A stretch of DNA of 39,031 nt. Origin: Pseudoalteromonas sp. HM-SA03. Its GTDB lineage: Bacteria; Pseudomonadota; Gammaproteobacteria; Enterobacterales; Alteromonadaceae. Shown here piece by piece: positions 1 to 8,137 of this stretch (its first letter is position 1; every line of letters starts with the position of its first letter). The stretch is taken from contig NZ_NSDG01000104.1 of the NCBI RefSeq assembly GCF_002289345.1, positions 43,099 through 82,129 on the forward strand, in the 5' to 3' direction. Made by a program: the position numbers and the translations under genes. The notes beneath the pieces were generated by a model, which worked only from the letters and a program-made list of their open reading frames with translations, searched no databases and was not told the origin of the DNA.

Positions 1-124
1 CGCTAATATGGTATTTTGCCCTTCAAATAGGTTGGAGAGTTAACACAATTGGTATGACTATAGAGGCAGGCTGCGTATGACCGAGTTGCCTTTCGATGGA
101 CACAGCCTGTGGAGAATGGCAACT

Positions 125-1156
125 TTAAAACCCTAGTATGCTCCTTGCCAAAGTCAAGGTAACAATTGTAATTAACCCTATCGCGACTATGTTCAAAACA
201 AACCCTGCTCGGATCATGTCTTTAATTTTAATCTCACCCGAGCCAAATACGATGGCATTTGGTGGTGTTGCAACAGGCATCATAAAGGCGCAACTGGCCG
301 CAATTGCTGCAGGAATAACCCAAGCTAAAGGAGAACCAGTGATTGATTCAGCCACCGGACCAAGTAAAGGTAAAAAGCCTGCTGCCGTTGCGGTATTGCT
401 GGTAATTTCCGTTAAGAACGTAATAAGCGCTGTAACAACTAGCACACCAAGCACTAAGCCCATGGCATCCGCGCCCGCAAGTAAGTTAGCGATATAATCG
501 GCAAGTCCTGAAGATTTAATTTGTGCCGCCAGTGACAAACCACCGCCAAATAATAGCAAGATCCCCCAAGGCACTTTAGCAGCGCTTTCCCAATCTAAAA
601 TACGTTCGTCACTTCCTGATTTGGCAGGAAGAACAAATAGTAACAGTGCAGCGGCAATTGCAATGCCAGTATCTGACAATTTAAGACCCGTAACATCACC
701 AATTAGCGGTCTAAAGATCCAACATACTGCCGCTAAAATAAATACCGCAAAAACCCCTTTCTCCGCACGAGACATTTGACCAAGCGCATTTAATTGAGAG
801 GTAAATAACAACTTAGTATCTACATTGATTTCTTCTTTATCGACCTTGTAAGTCACTTTGGTCAACCAAAACCAAGCACATGCCAGCATCACCAAAGACA
901 AAGGTACACCAACCATCATCCAAGTGGCAAAACCAATCTCAATTTGATAACTGTCGGATAAGTAAGCAGCCATTAATGCATTTGGTGGCGTACCAATTAA
1001 GGTTGCAATCCCTCCAATACTAGCTCCATAAGCGATAGAAAGTAATAACGCTTTAGCAAAGCTTTGGCTGTCTCCCCCCTGCTCTTTTACCAAGTGAATA
1101 ACCGAGAGTGCAATCGGTAACATCATGACCGCCGTACCTGTGTTATACTTAGACAC
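125..1156 (-). pseudogene. DASS/SLC13 Na+/dicarboxylate symporter, C-terminal part of interrupted gene
   Basis: This is the 3' two thirds of a divalent-anion:Na+ symporter gene (DASS/SLC13), an inner-membrane carrier for C4-dicarboxylates. It carries many hydrophobic segments, the second SNT-type motif (EITSNTATA) and the PVATPPNAIVFGSG stretch typical of the family. Residues from VMMLPIAL onward are host sequence. The first codons (GTG start at 1156, VSKYNTGTA) are read from the end of the inserted element, so the fragment lacks about 149 N-terminal residues, which are found at 16317-16759. Joining the halves at the 5-bp core gives an unbroken protein of about 482 residues containing SNTATAVMML, the normal family length and motif. 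The fragment alone lacks half of the first transport repeat, so it is probably not functional. Confidence 0.88.
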
Positions 1157-1158
1157 AC
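1131..1158. other. attL of the element (core GCCGT plus left attP arm)
   Basis: The host half-site ends at the GCCGT core (1131-1135). The element arm follows, containing CTGT (1138-1141) and the outer TAGACACAC (1150-1158). These arms are the mirror images of ACAG and GTGTGTCTA at the right end. The centre of the reconstructed attP falls on the GT of the core, a non-palindromic dinucleotide as expected for a large serine recombinase crossover. Confidence 0.8.
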
Positions 1159-1192
1159 TTCGGAAAATTTACATTAAAATGAGTATAAACAA

Positions 1193-2752
1193 TTGAAAAA
1201 ATTATACATTTATAGTCGAGTATCTAGTGACGCACAATTGTCAGGAAAAGGACTTGATAGGCAGACAATAGACCCATCAATAATACAGCAAATTGAACAG
1301 CAACATGGATGTAAATTAGCAGGACTTATAAGTGATCAGGGTGTTAGTGCTTACAAAGGCGATAATATAAGCGATACTGGTGAATTAGGACAATTTATAA
1401 ACAGTGTAAAAAATGGGCAATTGAAAAATTGTATTTTAGCAGTGGAGACAATAGACCGAATTACCAGACTACCTATTCACGATGCTAGAAAACTGTTTGC
1501 AACTATCCTAGAAAGTGGCATTGAATTAATTATTCTTAAAATGGGTTACGAGTTAATAACTTATGATAGCTCATCCGATATGGGTCTAGATTTACAGTTA
1601 CAAATATTCCTACATCTTGCCTTTGCAGAATCTAAGCAAAAATCCACACGCATAAAAGCCAGTTATCAATCCAACATCAAGTCAAAATCCGTTAAATGTT
1701 CAAGGCATCTTCCTTTCTGGATTGAATGGGATAATGGCTATAAATTAATTGATTCAGAGGTTGAAAAGTTAAAAGAACTGTTCGAGTTAAAATTGAAAGG
1801 CTATTCTGTCCTTAGCATAGTGAAAAAGTTAAATGATTCTGGTGTAAGATTTAGGAATAGTCGCACAAAACTTGTTTCACAAACAAGGATCACTAACTTA
1901 TTAAAATCACGTACCTGTATAGGCGATTTTGGGGTTTATAGTAAAGAGTCTGGCAAACGTGAATTGATAAGGTGGGAAAGTAACTTCTACCCTGCTGCGA
2001 TAGATAATGAACTATTTAACAAGGTTCAAGCAACATTCAGTAATACTAAAGGAACTCGCCAGACAACTATTAAGAACCTGTTTCACTCCATAAGCTACTG
2101 TTCAGCATGTGGCGGCAGAATGGCTGTTTACCATGCTCATCGTGAACAATTTTACCTAAGATGCGTTAATGCTACACAGGGACGTTCCGAACACCATTGC
2201 AAGGCAGGTGCGATAAACTATCCCTCAATGATTCACGCCTGTTTGATTCATTATTTTTCATACTTAGATGTAGATAGTATTAAACCTACCACCAGCATAG
2301 AAAGAAATTCAAAAAATGAGATTGAACGTTTGCAAGATGAATTAATAGTGCTTGAGCGTAAGCGCGAACGGTTAAGAAAATTGTTCCTTATAGAGGATGA
2401 TGTAACCACTATTGAGTCAGACCTGAAAAAGGTTATCGCCAAGATCCAGAATACTAAATCAAGAATAGATGAATTATCAATTGAGGATGATCCAATAGTT
2501 GATACGGTCAATGACATTAAACGAACCTTGGCTGACTATCACAACCCATCACAAGATGAGTTAATAAAATTGAATAGCATGATCCGTAAAATAGTGTCTA
2601 GAATCGAGTTTAAGAAAGGTTCAGATCATAAGACATGCAGGGCTACTATTCATTATCATAATGGATGTATAGTCAATCTGAGGCTGTATAATAAGAACAG
2701 TGATCCTGATGGTTACGCTACTTTTAAAACAGTATGGAATAGTGAAAAATAA
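1193..2752 (+). CDS. Large serine recombinase (integrase of the element)
   Basis: This 519-residue protein has the three-part layout of large serine recombinases. The N-terminal resolvase domain starts YIYSRVSS, with probable catalytic Ser11, and has the conserved Arg-rich DRITRL segment. The recombinase domain spans about residues 150-290. A zinc ribbon has CxxC near residue 303 and a second Cys pair near 324 and 336. A coiled coil (ERLQDELIVLERKRERLRK) follows, as in integrases that use it for directionality. The start is TTG and no strong ribosome site is visible. It lies 35 bp inside attL, the usual place for an integrase. It should join attP to the attB site in the SLC13 gene. A separate directionality factor cannot be identified by similarity. 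Confidence 0.93.
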   Translation: MKKLYIYSRVSSDAQLSGKGLDRQTIDPSIIQQIEQQHGCKLAGLISDQGVSAYKGDNISDTGELGQFINSVKNGQLKNCILAVETIDRITRLPIHDARKLFATILESGIELIILKMGYELITYDSSSDMGLDLQLQIFLHLAFAESKQKSTRIKASYQSNIKSKSVKCSRHLPFWIEWDNGYKLIDSEVEKLKELFELKLKGYSVLSIVKKLNDSGVRFRNSRTKLVSQTRITNLLKSRTCIGDFGVYSKESGKRELIRWESNFYPAAIDNELFNKVQATFSNTKGTRQTTIKNLFHSISYCSACGGRMAVYHAHREQFYLRCVNATQGRSEHHCKAGAINYPSMIHACLIHYFSYLDVDSIKPTTSIERNSKNEIERLQDELIVLERKRERLRKLFLIEDDVTTIESDLKKVIAKIQNTKSRIDELSIEDDPIVDTVNDIKRTLADYHNPSQDELIKLNSMIRKIVSRIEFKKGSDHKTCRATIHYHNGCIVNLRLYNKNSDPDGYATFKTVWNSEK

Positions 2753-2775
2753 TTGAAAAAAGTTGATTTAATGGG

Positions 2776-2804
2776 TTGACTTCTATTTGAAAATATGATA
2801 AAAT
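2776..2804 (+). promoter_or_regulatory. sigma70-type promoter reading into the long non-coding region
   Basis: TTGACT at 2776-2781, a 17-bp spacer and TAAAAT at 2799-2804 match the -35 and -10 consensus at 5 of 6 positions each. It lies just after the integrase stop and points right into 1.2 kb without an obvious gene, so it probably makes a structured RNA or the message for the small ORF at 3253. Confidence 0.5.
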
Positions 2805-2869
2805 CCCTTTTGTAATCCAAACTTACTTAATAGCTAACAGATCTAATTTAGAAATAAATTTTAATTTGC

Positions 2870-2901
2870 AGGGGCGCGCCCCTCGCACTCCCCTTGGGGA
2901 G
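2870..2901. repeat. Two adjacent GC-rich palindromes
   Basis: AGGGGCGCGCCCCT (2870-2883) is a perfect 14-bp palindrome. It is followed by CTCCCC-TT-GGGGAG (2888-2901). They stand out in a region that is otherwise almost only A and T, about 60 bp downstream of the predicted promoter, so they would form two hairpins in its transcript. Confidence 0.6.
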
Positions 2902-3108
2902 CGTATATTTAATTATAATTAATGATTATTAATAGGATCTGTTAACATAATAGTTAATATAATTAATAAATGAGTCATAATCTAAAAACCTACGGTTTTC
3001 TCGCCTTGCTCGTAAGTAACTGATCTTTAAATGAAATGATAGATAGATCTATTCATAGATGAGGAATGATTATTAAATATACTACAACAATCATTAATAG
3101 GATGTTAA

Positions 3109-3131
3109 TATCTAGTTTCACTACGTTCAAC
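3109..3131 (+). repeat. Copy 1 of a dispersed 23-bp repeat
   Basis: The sequence TCTAGTTTCACTACGTTC with its flanks is identical over 23 bp to parts of the long inverted repeat arms at 11523-11545 (opposite strand) and 11772-11794. The three copies lie only in the two long non-coding blocks of the element. Confidence 0.7.
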
Positions 3132-3252
3132 CACTCGCCAATGATTAATTTTTATACAAAAAAGTCTGACTATGAAACCATGATAAGAAAACATAGACAG
3201 ACTATTTTTGAAAGTTAATTATGCAAGATTAACTTAAGGAGAAAATAGAATA

Positions 3253-3351
3253 GTGGAAACTGGTAAGGTCAACATTAAGCTGACCATTGCGGCACTTTTG
3301 GGTTGTGTGCTATTGATAATAATACTCATTATTGAATACCATTATCAATAG
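3253..3351 (+). CDS. Possible 32-residue single-pass membrane peptide
   Basis: A GTG start follows AAGGAG at 3236-3241 (spacing 11). The product begins METGKVNIKL and has one hydrophobic segment (TIAALLGCVLLIIILII) ending in EYHYQ. It resembles the many small membrane peptides of mobile elements in general shape only. The hydrophobic codons overlap a 12-bp inverted repeat (GCTATTGATAAT and its mirror), so the frame may be a by-product of RNA structure. Confidence 0.3.
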   Translation: METGKVNIKLTIAALLGCVLLIIILIIEYHYQ

Positions 3352-4039
3352 CGTTGGTAAAGCTGAACTTACATTATATAAAAATTCGCTATAGTCCAGC
3401 AACCTTTAAACCTATCATCATGAACCGATGAACAATGTACACTAAACTTTACACATCCATTATGTTAGTATTCACTAACATTGCTCATCATGATTGAATA
3501 TTTTTTAACCATTCGTGCAATGGTACACATAACATGTAAAACTTTTTCAGCACATTGTTTTACAATAAACCCATTTAAAGATCATTCACTTGAAAATTAA
3601 ATGACAGGTGCAATATTCAATCAACTGTTTTTGATGATTAAGAACCGTTCTTGTTATTGCTTAGTGTAGCTCATCATTCAAACTTGATAATACATTTTTC
3701 AACACTGTGTATTATCGCGTCCTCGATGCGAATTTCACATCTACAGGAATGGAAGTAACGATCCTTTAGAAACCTTTTCAACAAATTGTGTGACTCTAAG
3801 CACTGTGAATATATAATTCAATCCGCTTAAAGAACCTTTTTCAAACTATGCACGAAGTATAACACCAATCATTTGATAGTGTCAACACTTTTTTGCATAT
3901 TTTTTTAAATATTTTTGCTGGTGGTTCTCATGGAGATCTTAAAGTTAAGAGTCTACCCCACCAGCACGAATAATTTTCTCATGTTTAGAAAACATTGTCA
4001 ACCCTAAAATCAACTTTTTTTGAATTATTTTCAACTTTT

Positions 4040-4567
4040 TTAAATCGTATAACCAGCCTGAATAATCTGTGTATTAATAGGCTCGGGATCGTCTTGATGG
4101 TTCAAGAAAAAATATTCATCAGGTTTCATACCTTTTGGAATATGAATTACAGGGTTATCAATTGTAATATTATCTACTGTGACAACCCTGTTAGAAACAC
4201 TCACATCGAGGCTACGAACACTGTATAACAATGGATTAAAGCTTGTAAAAAGGCTGTCAGACGCTCTATCAATCATACATGCTCTATGGCCTATCATTCT
4301 AAGCAAAGTTTCTAGAATAGTCCTTGATGTGATTTTATCATCGAATTGCACAGTGGTTAAAAGTTCATTTTTAAAATGAATTACCCATTCATGAGCTTTA
4401 CGACCATCATCAAAAATAGTCTTATCATCATCTAAAAAGCTGTTAGGGATGATAAATCTATCATCGCCATACTTTGATATTAATGATTCTAAAAACTTCA
4501 ATCCCCTGTGGTCAACGCCTCTTGATACTTGATAAAGCTGAATCGGATTATTAAATATAATTTTCAT
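4040..4567 (-). CDS. Unknown protein, paralogue of the upstream gene
   Basis: The product has 175 residues, is soluble, and belongs to no family I recognise. Its start lies 2 nt after the stop of the gene at 4570-5229, without a clear ribosome site of its own, so translation is probably coupled. The C-terminal half aligns with that gene's product: a helix with LLRMIG (versus LTVHFIG), a following D-x-[IL]-F segment, a P-[FL]-L step and a beta-like stretch VSNRVVTV (versus VSEDKVTV). The two are likely an old tandem duplication whose products may act together. Confidence 0.72.
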   Translation of the reverse strand: MKIIFNNPIQLYQVSRGVDHRGLKFLESLISKYGDDRFIIPNSFLDDDKTIFDDGRKAHEWVIHFKNELLTTVQFDDKITSRTILETLLRMIGHRACMIDRASDSLFTSFNPLLYSVRSLDVSVSNRVVTVDNITIDNPVIHIPKGMKPDEYFFLNHQDDPEPINTQIIQAGYTI

Positions 4568-4569
4568 AA

Positions 4570-5229
4570 CTAGGCCATAAGCATGTGTGATTTATGAACA
4601 CTTTCTGAATAACTGTCCTTTTTATATTCATGATTAAACACAGCGTTAGCTTTAGCTTGTTCTTCCAGTGCCGCCCACTTTTCTTTTAATGGTTCTAGAG
4701 CGTTACTTTTTAATGTGGCGTGAACCGTGACCTTATCTTCAGAAACTCTTGTCTGTAGTTTAGTAAAAGTCATTAAAAATGGATGTTGGTCTGCAAAAAT
4801 TGCATCGTATTTTTCACTAGTTGATACATTATCAGCAGCAAATCCAATAAAATGAACTGTTAATTCCAGAAGCATCTTTAAAGTTAAAGAACCATCATTT
4901 AATTTTAAATTATGATTAAATGAATATACCTCACTATTAATCAACAGTTTCAGACTAACATTTTTAAAGTTTTTGTATGTTTCTGAATGAATAATCACGT
5001 CATCTAGATCATAAAATGCGTTCTTATCAACTAGATCATAATCTTTAAACTTCAGGTTGAGCAGCTCTAAACCTGTGTCACTGTCAAACATACCTTGACG
5101 AATTCTACAATTATTATTCGTCGCATATTTAAATACTGAATACACGCTAACGCATTTTACGTCATGTTCAGTTAAAGTCGTTTCACTCTTGGTCACTTTT
5201 TTAGCTTGTTGTTTCAATGTTGCAGCCAT
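4570..5229 (-). CDS. Unknown protein, first gene of the leftward paralogous pair
   Basis: The product has 219 residues with a Lys-rich N-terminus (LKQQAKKVTKSE), predicted mixed alpha/beta content, and no signal peptide or membrane segment. GAGGA lies 9-10 nt before the ATG. It is read from a promoter embedded in the operator array (5281-5309) and is divergent from the small-protein operon at 5541. Its homology to the next gene suggests a two-subunit or chaperone-like pair. No catalytic motif is visible and no function can be named. Confidence 0.75.
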   Translation of the reverse strand: MAATLKQQAKKVTKSETTLTEHDVKCVSVYSVFKYATNNNCRIRQGMFDSDTGLELLNLKFKDYDLVDKNAFYDLDDVIIHSETYKNFKNVSLKLLINSEVYSFNHNLKLNDGSLTLKMLLELTVHFIGFAADNVSTSEKYDAIFADQHPFLMTFTKLQTRVSEDKVTVHATLKSNALEPLKEKWAALEEQAKANAVFNHEYKKDSYSESVHKSHMLMA

Positions 5230-5246
5230 ATTTTTAATCCTCTTTG

Positions 5247-5497
5247 TTTACAGTCAATTTTTTGATTAATTTAAGAAACGTTATTATTACCTATAAAATT
5301 GACTGTCAATTTATTATTAATTCATGAATCGCTCTTATTATCTGCCTAAACTGACAGTCTGTTTTTATAATAGTGCGCGACACTTGTTGATGATGTTTAT
5401 TATTGACTGTCAACATCTAAAATAGTCTTAACCATTAAACACCACCAATTAATCATTCTTTATAATTATATTTATGATAGTGAAAACTGACTGTCAA
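5247..5497. promoter_or_regulatory. Array of five palindromic sites (TTGACTGTCAA type), helically phased
   Basis: Five copies of an 11-bp palindrome lie between the divergent genes: TTTACAGTCAA 5247-5257, TTGACTGTCAA 5299-5309, CTGACAGTCTG 5351-5361, TTGACTGTCAA 5403-5413 and CTGACTGTCAA 5487-5497. Their centres are 52, 52, 52 and 84 bp apart, close to 5, 5, 5 and 8 helical turns, so all face the same side of the DNA. Site 2 overlaps the -35 of the leftward promoter and site 5 that of the rightward one. Site 1 lies just before the leftward ribosome site. The adjacent RHH-like protein is the obvious candidate to bind. An iteron or centromere role is possible. Confidence 0.8.
5281..5309 (-). 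promoter_or_regulatory. Leftward promoter overlapping operator site 2
   Basis: On the minus strand TTGACA, a 17-bp spacer and TAATAA form a sigma70-type promoter for the gene starting at 5229. The -35 hexamer lies inside the palindrome at 5299-5309, so a bound protein would block it. Confidence 0.5.
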
Positions 5498-5516
5498 TTT
5501 TCATAAATAGTATTAT
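5487..5516 (+). promoter_or_regulatory. Rightward promoter overlapping operator site 5
   Basis: CTGACT (5487-5492), an 18-bp spacer and TATTAT (5511-5516) precede the operon that starts at 5541. The -35 is part of the last palindrome. The spacer contains CAATTTTCATAAATAGTA (5495-5512), repeated exactly at 8549-8566. Confidence 0.45.
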
Positions 5517-5540
5517 AGAATAAAATAAAGGTTTTTTATT

Positions 5541-5747
5541 ATGTTAAAGAATAAAGATAAAGTTAAGCTACGTGGTTTACAGGTTTTTATTGATGAATCA
5601 ACGTTTGTAGCTATTAAAAATTTACAGAAACAACGAGTTGAAAGAGGTGAAAAACTAAAGGTCAATGCGTCTATTAATACAATTTTAAACGACTTCATTG
5701 ATGAATGGTTCATTGACTATTATCAACAAGAAAAAGAAAGGTATTAA
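5541..5747 (+). CDS. Small RHH-like protein, probable autoregulator
   Basis: The product has 68 residues. The pattern is a short basic strand (KVKLRGLQVFID), a helix (STFVAIKNLQKQR) and a second helix (SINTILNDFIDEWF), which resembles the ribbon-helix-helix fold of CopG/Arc-type DNA-binding proteins. This is a fold guess from pattern, not a clear family match. AAAGG lies 12-16 nt before the ATG, with a run of T between them. It is the first gene of a rightward operon whose promoter sits in the palindrome array, so it is the best candidate to bind those sites. Confidence 0.65.
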   Translation: MLKNKDKVKLRGLQVFIDESTFVAIKNLQKQRVERGEKLKVNASINTILNDFIDEWFIDYYQQEKERY

Positions 5748-5748
5748 A

Positions 5749-5994
5749 ATGGAACAAGAAATTAAAGATATTATTCAGGATGGTGCTGATGAGTTATTTA
5801 ACGAGTTTAGTGATTTTAGTGATCAATTTAAACAACTATTCATTGATGCCACAACAGAATGTATTGAGGGTGAATATAATAAACTAAACAATACGTTCAT
5901 TAATCAATTAAAAGAAGTTCATAGCGAGATTACCGCCTTAAAATCTGAAACTGAGGCTATTCGTGAATTATTAAACATAGTTAAAGGTGAATAA
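5749..5994 (+). CDS. Small acidic helical protein
   Basis: The product has 81 residues from ATG 5749, which directly follows the previous stop and has AAAGG in front. An earlier in-frame ATG at 5698 would overlap the previous gene and has no ribosome site. The protein is rich in Asp/Glu and probably all-helical, with a heptad-like C-terminus (LKEVHSEITALKSETEAIREL). No family is recognised. Confidence 0.65.
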   Translation: MEQEIKDIIQDGADELFNEFSDFSDQFKQLFIDATTECIEGEYNKLNNTFINQLKEVHSEITALKSETEAIRELLNIVKGE

Positions 5995-5996
5995 TA

Positions 5997-6359
5997 ATGA
6001 AAAACTTAAATAACGGATTAAATGAAAAATTTAAACAACGCACTATCGAAGTATTCAGACGAGTAGCACAAAAGTGTGTAGACCATAAAAAGAGAATTTT
6101 ACAAAAAGATTTTGATTTATTAATTGATAGTTTTAAAAAAGACGGTGAATATTCTGAGGATAATCTTAAACAATTAAAGTATGAATATAATAGGATTATT
6201 AAACAGCGTATTGAAGAGAAACAAAAAAATAAGAAGAAAGATTATGATCACGATGCTGAAAAGGCTAAAGAATCTAAATCACTTCTACCAGAAAATAAAA
6301 AAATAGGTATTGAAGAAAATGAAAAATCAGGAGAAAAGATCTACAAATTCCGTTTATAG
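5997..6359 (+). CDS. Small charged protein of unknown function
   Basis: The product has 120 residues. The N-terminal two thirds are helical and the tail is highly charged and probably disordered (KQKNKKKDYDHD). The start is 2 nt after the previous stop, within AAAGGTGAATAATAATG, so it is co-translated with its neighbour. No domain is recognised. Confidence 0.65.
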   Translation: MKNLNNGLNEKFKQRTIEVFRRVAQKCVDHKKRILQKDFDLLIDSFKKDGEYSEDNLKQLKYEYNRIIKQRIEEKQKNKKKDYDHDAEKAKESKSLLPENKKIGIEENEKSGEKIYKFRL

Positions 6360-6513
6360 ACAATTAATAGAAGAAGAACTTAAGATTATCAATGAGCGTA
6401 TACCAAAGCTTGAACGCACAATAATCATGCTGCAAGACATTTTGAAACGATTCAACGAGAATAAAAGACAGTTCGAGAAAATCTTAAAAGTTAAGGTAAA
6501 GAATAATGAATAA
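6319..6513 (+). CDS. Small coiled-coil protein
   Basis: The product has 64 residues from ATG 6319, which overlaps the previous gene by about 40 nt. A TTG at 6310 is an alternative start. The sequence is basic with a long amphipathic helix (LKIINERIPKLERTIIML). Function is unknown. The overlap indicates translational coupling inside the operon. Confidence 0.5.
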   Translation: MKNQEKRSTNSVYRQLIEEELKIINERIPKLERTIIMLQDILKRFNENKRQFEKILKVKVKNNE

Positions 6514-6667
6514 TAGTCCAAAAAATTATACGGAACAGTTATATAAACATTTGATGCACAAGGCAAAATTGCATGAAAATGAATACAACGACCACACCGA
6601 ATTTATGAAAATGTTGAGTCAAAAGTTACAAAAAGTTCGCGATGATATTAAAAGCAAAGGTGAATAA
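6506..6667 (+). CDS. 53-residue helical protein
   Basis: The ATG at 6506 overlaps the end of the previous gene (ATGAATAA) and follows AAGG at 6494-6497. The product starts MNNSPKNYTEQLYKHL and ends DDIKSKGE. It is all-helical and charged. The stop TAA is immediately followed by the ATG of the next gene at 6668. This tight packing on both sides is the main evidence that it is real. Confidence 0.55.
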   Translation: MNNSPKNYTEQLYKHLMHKAKLHENEYNDHTEFMKMLSQKLQKVRDDIKSKGE

Positions 6668-6922
6668 ATGATGAATAATGAAAAATATAAGCGCGGTCTT
6701 CTTTTATACTGCCAGAATAAATTAACATCTTTTTATACTCAAGACGATGATTACACAGATGAGGATATTAATAATTTAATCAAGTCCGTTATAGCTGGTG
6801 GTGATTTTAACTTTACTTTAGATAATGTATTAAAATGTTTTGATAATGATTATTCTAAAATTGATTATTATACATTGTCAGAAACTTTAGCAGATCTTAT
6901 CTATAAAGAAACAAAACAATAA
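6668..6922 (+). CDS. Small acidic protein of unknown function
   Basis: The product has 84 residues, with an Asp/Glu-rich middle (TQDDDYTDEDINNL) and no membrane segment. AAAGG lies just upstream and the ATG abuts the previous stop. No family is recognised. The acidity would fit a DNA-mimic or adaptor role, but nothing in the sequence proves it. Confidence 0.62.
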   Translation: MMNNEKYKRGLLLYCQNKLTSFYTQDDDYTDEDINNLIKSVIAGGDFNFTLDNVLKCFDNDYSKIDYYTLSETLADLIYKETKQ

Positions 6923-6939
6923 TAAAAAACGGGGTTTAA

Positions 6940-7557
6940 ATGAATAAAAATAATAAGAAAACTGTTAAATATGATGATAATAAACCCCTTACAAAAAAGC
7001 CTAAAAGAGATACTACCCCGAATAACATCCGTTCAAAATTAGCTACAGATCGCGATTTTATTGATTATTTTAACAGCACTGTTTATGAAGATGTTGATAA
7101 TAAATCCAATATCCCTGAATATATTATTGAGAAGCATGGCTGTTGTATAATACCTAAAGATGTTAAATCGTATTTAAAATATCAACGAACCATTATTAAA
7201 ACTCGTTTTAGAGTTAAGTATAATATTAAACAAAATTGGTTATCTAACCACAGAGTCGCGTATAAAATTCGCTATCCAAGTAAAGACCTTAAAGGATTAA
7301 CTGTTGATCACTTTGCTTGTAGTAACCCATTATGCTCAAATCCTAACCATTTAAGGCTAGCTACGTATTCTGAAAACACCAAAGAAAGATTCGAAAGAGA
7401 GGAAAATCATTTAAAATTAATATTAAAAGAGCTTGAGGAAAAAGACGATTTCAATAAATGGCTAAAAATCATAAAAAAAGAGGCTGTAAATTTTGACTAT
7501 TCTGGAGAGTATAATACACGCGAGGATAAAGATCCTTTAGAGGATTATATTAAATGA
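6940..7557 (+). CDS. HNH (His-Me finger) endonuclease-like protein
   Basis: The product has 205 residues. Residues 120-150 carry VDHFACSNPLCSNPNHL, the zinc-binding/HNH signature of phage and homing endonucleases. His124 is the likely catalytic residue, Cys127, Cys132 and His137 are likely metal ligands, and LRLATYSENTKER is the usual tail of the motif. The N-terminal 60 residues are basic and poorly ordered, and the C-terminus is acidic. ACGGGG lies before the ATG. In this small-gene operon it may be a nicking or homing enzyme, or nuclease cargo. Confidence 0.75.
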   Translation: MNKNNKKTVKYDDNKPLTKKPKRDTTPNNIRSKLATDRDFIDYFNSTVYEDVDNKSNIPEYIIEKHGCCIIPKDVKSYLKYQRTIIKTRFRVKYNIKQNWLSNHRVAYKIRYPSKDLKGLTVDHFACSNPLCSNPNHLRLATYSENTKERFEREENHLKLILKELEEKDDFNKWLKIIKKEAVNFDYSGEYNTREDKDPLEDYIK

Positions 7558-7817
7558 AAATAGATGAGAAAAGTAAAGAATTGTTTATTGATGATTTTAA
7601 TATAGCTGTTGAAAGAAAAGATAAAAAAACATTAAAGCAAGCTATAATGAATCATTTTATTGATAAGTTTGGTAGAAAAAGAATCGCATATAAAGATTTA
7701 ATCAAAATTATTGAATTATTTTCTGAATTAACAGGCACTTTTGTTGATTATGACGAATATAGTCAACTATGGTCTATTATAAAAAATAAATCAGAAAGCA
7801 TTAAGATGAAAAGGTAA
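7554..7817 (+). CDS. Small helical protein
   Basis: The product has 87 residues, is Lys-rich and mostly helical. The ATG overlaps the stop of the HNH gene by 4 nt (ATGA), a classical coupled start, so it may be an accessory to that protein. No family is recognised. Confidence 0.62.
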   Translation: MKIDEKSKELFIDDFNIAVERKDKKTLKQAIMNHFIDKFGRKRIAYKDLIKIIELFSELTGTFVDYDEYSQLWSIIKNKSESIKMKR

Positions 7818-7823
7818 AGAAAA

Positions 7824-8036
7824 ATGAAAGAATTAATTTATAACGCATTAATTAATAGTTCAGACAAGGCAATCACTGTAAATTCAATTTTTCAACATTA
7901 TGGATTTAACGATTATAACTACAAGTGCCTTGATTTTGAGGTCAATAATTCAACTTCCGCGCATGATTTAACAAAGAATATTTTAAAGTTGATTCACCCT
8001 CAGCCAAGAGTTGATAATACTCATTTAATAGGTTGA
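7824..8036 (+). CDS. Small protein, last gene of the rightward operon
   Basis: The product has 70 residues. The start at 7824 follows AAGGTAAAGAAAA. The N-terminal half (LIYNALINSSDKAITVNSIFQHYGF) could be a winged-helix-like segment, but this is weak. Two strong hairpins follow the stop. Confidence 0.55.
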   Translation: MKELIYNALINSSDKAITVNSIFQHYGFNDYNYKCLDFEVNNSTSAHDLTKNILKLIHPQPRVDNTHLIG

Positions 8037-8051
8037 TAAGGCAGCATAAAA

Positions 8052-8081
8052 AACGGTTAGCTATCGTCACAGCTAACCGTT
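8052..8081 (-). terminator. Stem-loop, T-run on the minus strand
   Basis: AACGGTTAGCT and AGCTAACCGTT form a perfect 11-bp stem with an 8-nt loop. Read leftward, the stem is followed by TTTTTT. Read rightward it has no T-run. Confidence 0.6.
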
Positions 8082-8137
8082 CACAAAACGATGATAAACT
8101 TTTCGAGTAAAGATTTATCCATATTATTTAGCACAAA

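Larger units (their letters stand above)
2805..4039. other. Non-coding, repeat-rich stretch after the integrase gene
   Basis: No convincing gene longer than about 35 codons is seen. The stretch holds two GC-rich hairpins (2870-2901), a 9-bp inverted repeat TAACAGATC/GATCTGTTA near 2834 and 2936, a 23-bp element repeated at 11.5 and 11.8 kb, a stem-loop with arms ATGTTAGT/ACTAACAT (3462-3481), a 12-bp inverted repeat (3309-3320/3341-3352), and a TGCTGGTGG/CCACCAGCA pair near 3918 and 3957. This looks like regulatory or replication DNA. No function can be assigned. Confidence 0.5.

Noticed and set aside
1..124. Gene at the left window edge
   Set aside because: Only a short inverted repeat (CAGGCTG/CAGCCTG) is seen after the symporter stop; no coding frame is supported.
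3918..3965. TGCTGGTGG/CCACCAGCA hairpin as terminator of the leftward gene pair
   Set aside because: It is followed by A rather than T on the minus strand and has a loop of about 30 nt, so it is more likely a binding site or RNA fold.
4040..4379. Plus-strand reading frames over the leftward paralogue gene
   Set aside because: They are antisense to a well-supported gene, lack ribosome sites and have no recognisable product.
5247..5497. CRISPR array
   Set aside because: The repeats are 11-bp palindromes with 41-73-bp gaps, vary in sequence, and no cas gene is present.
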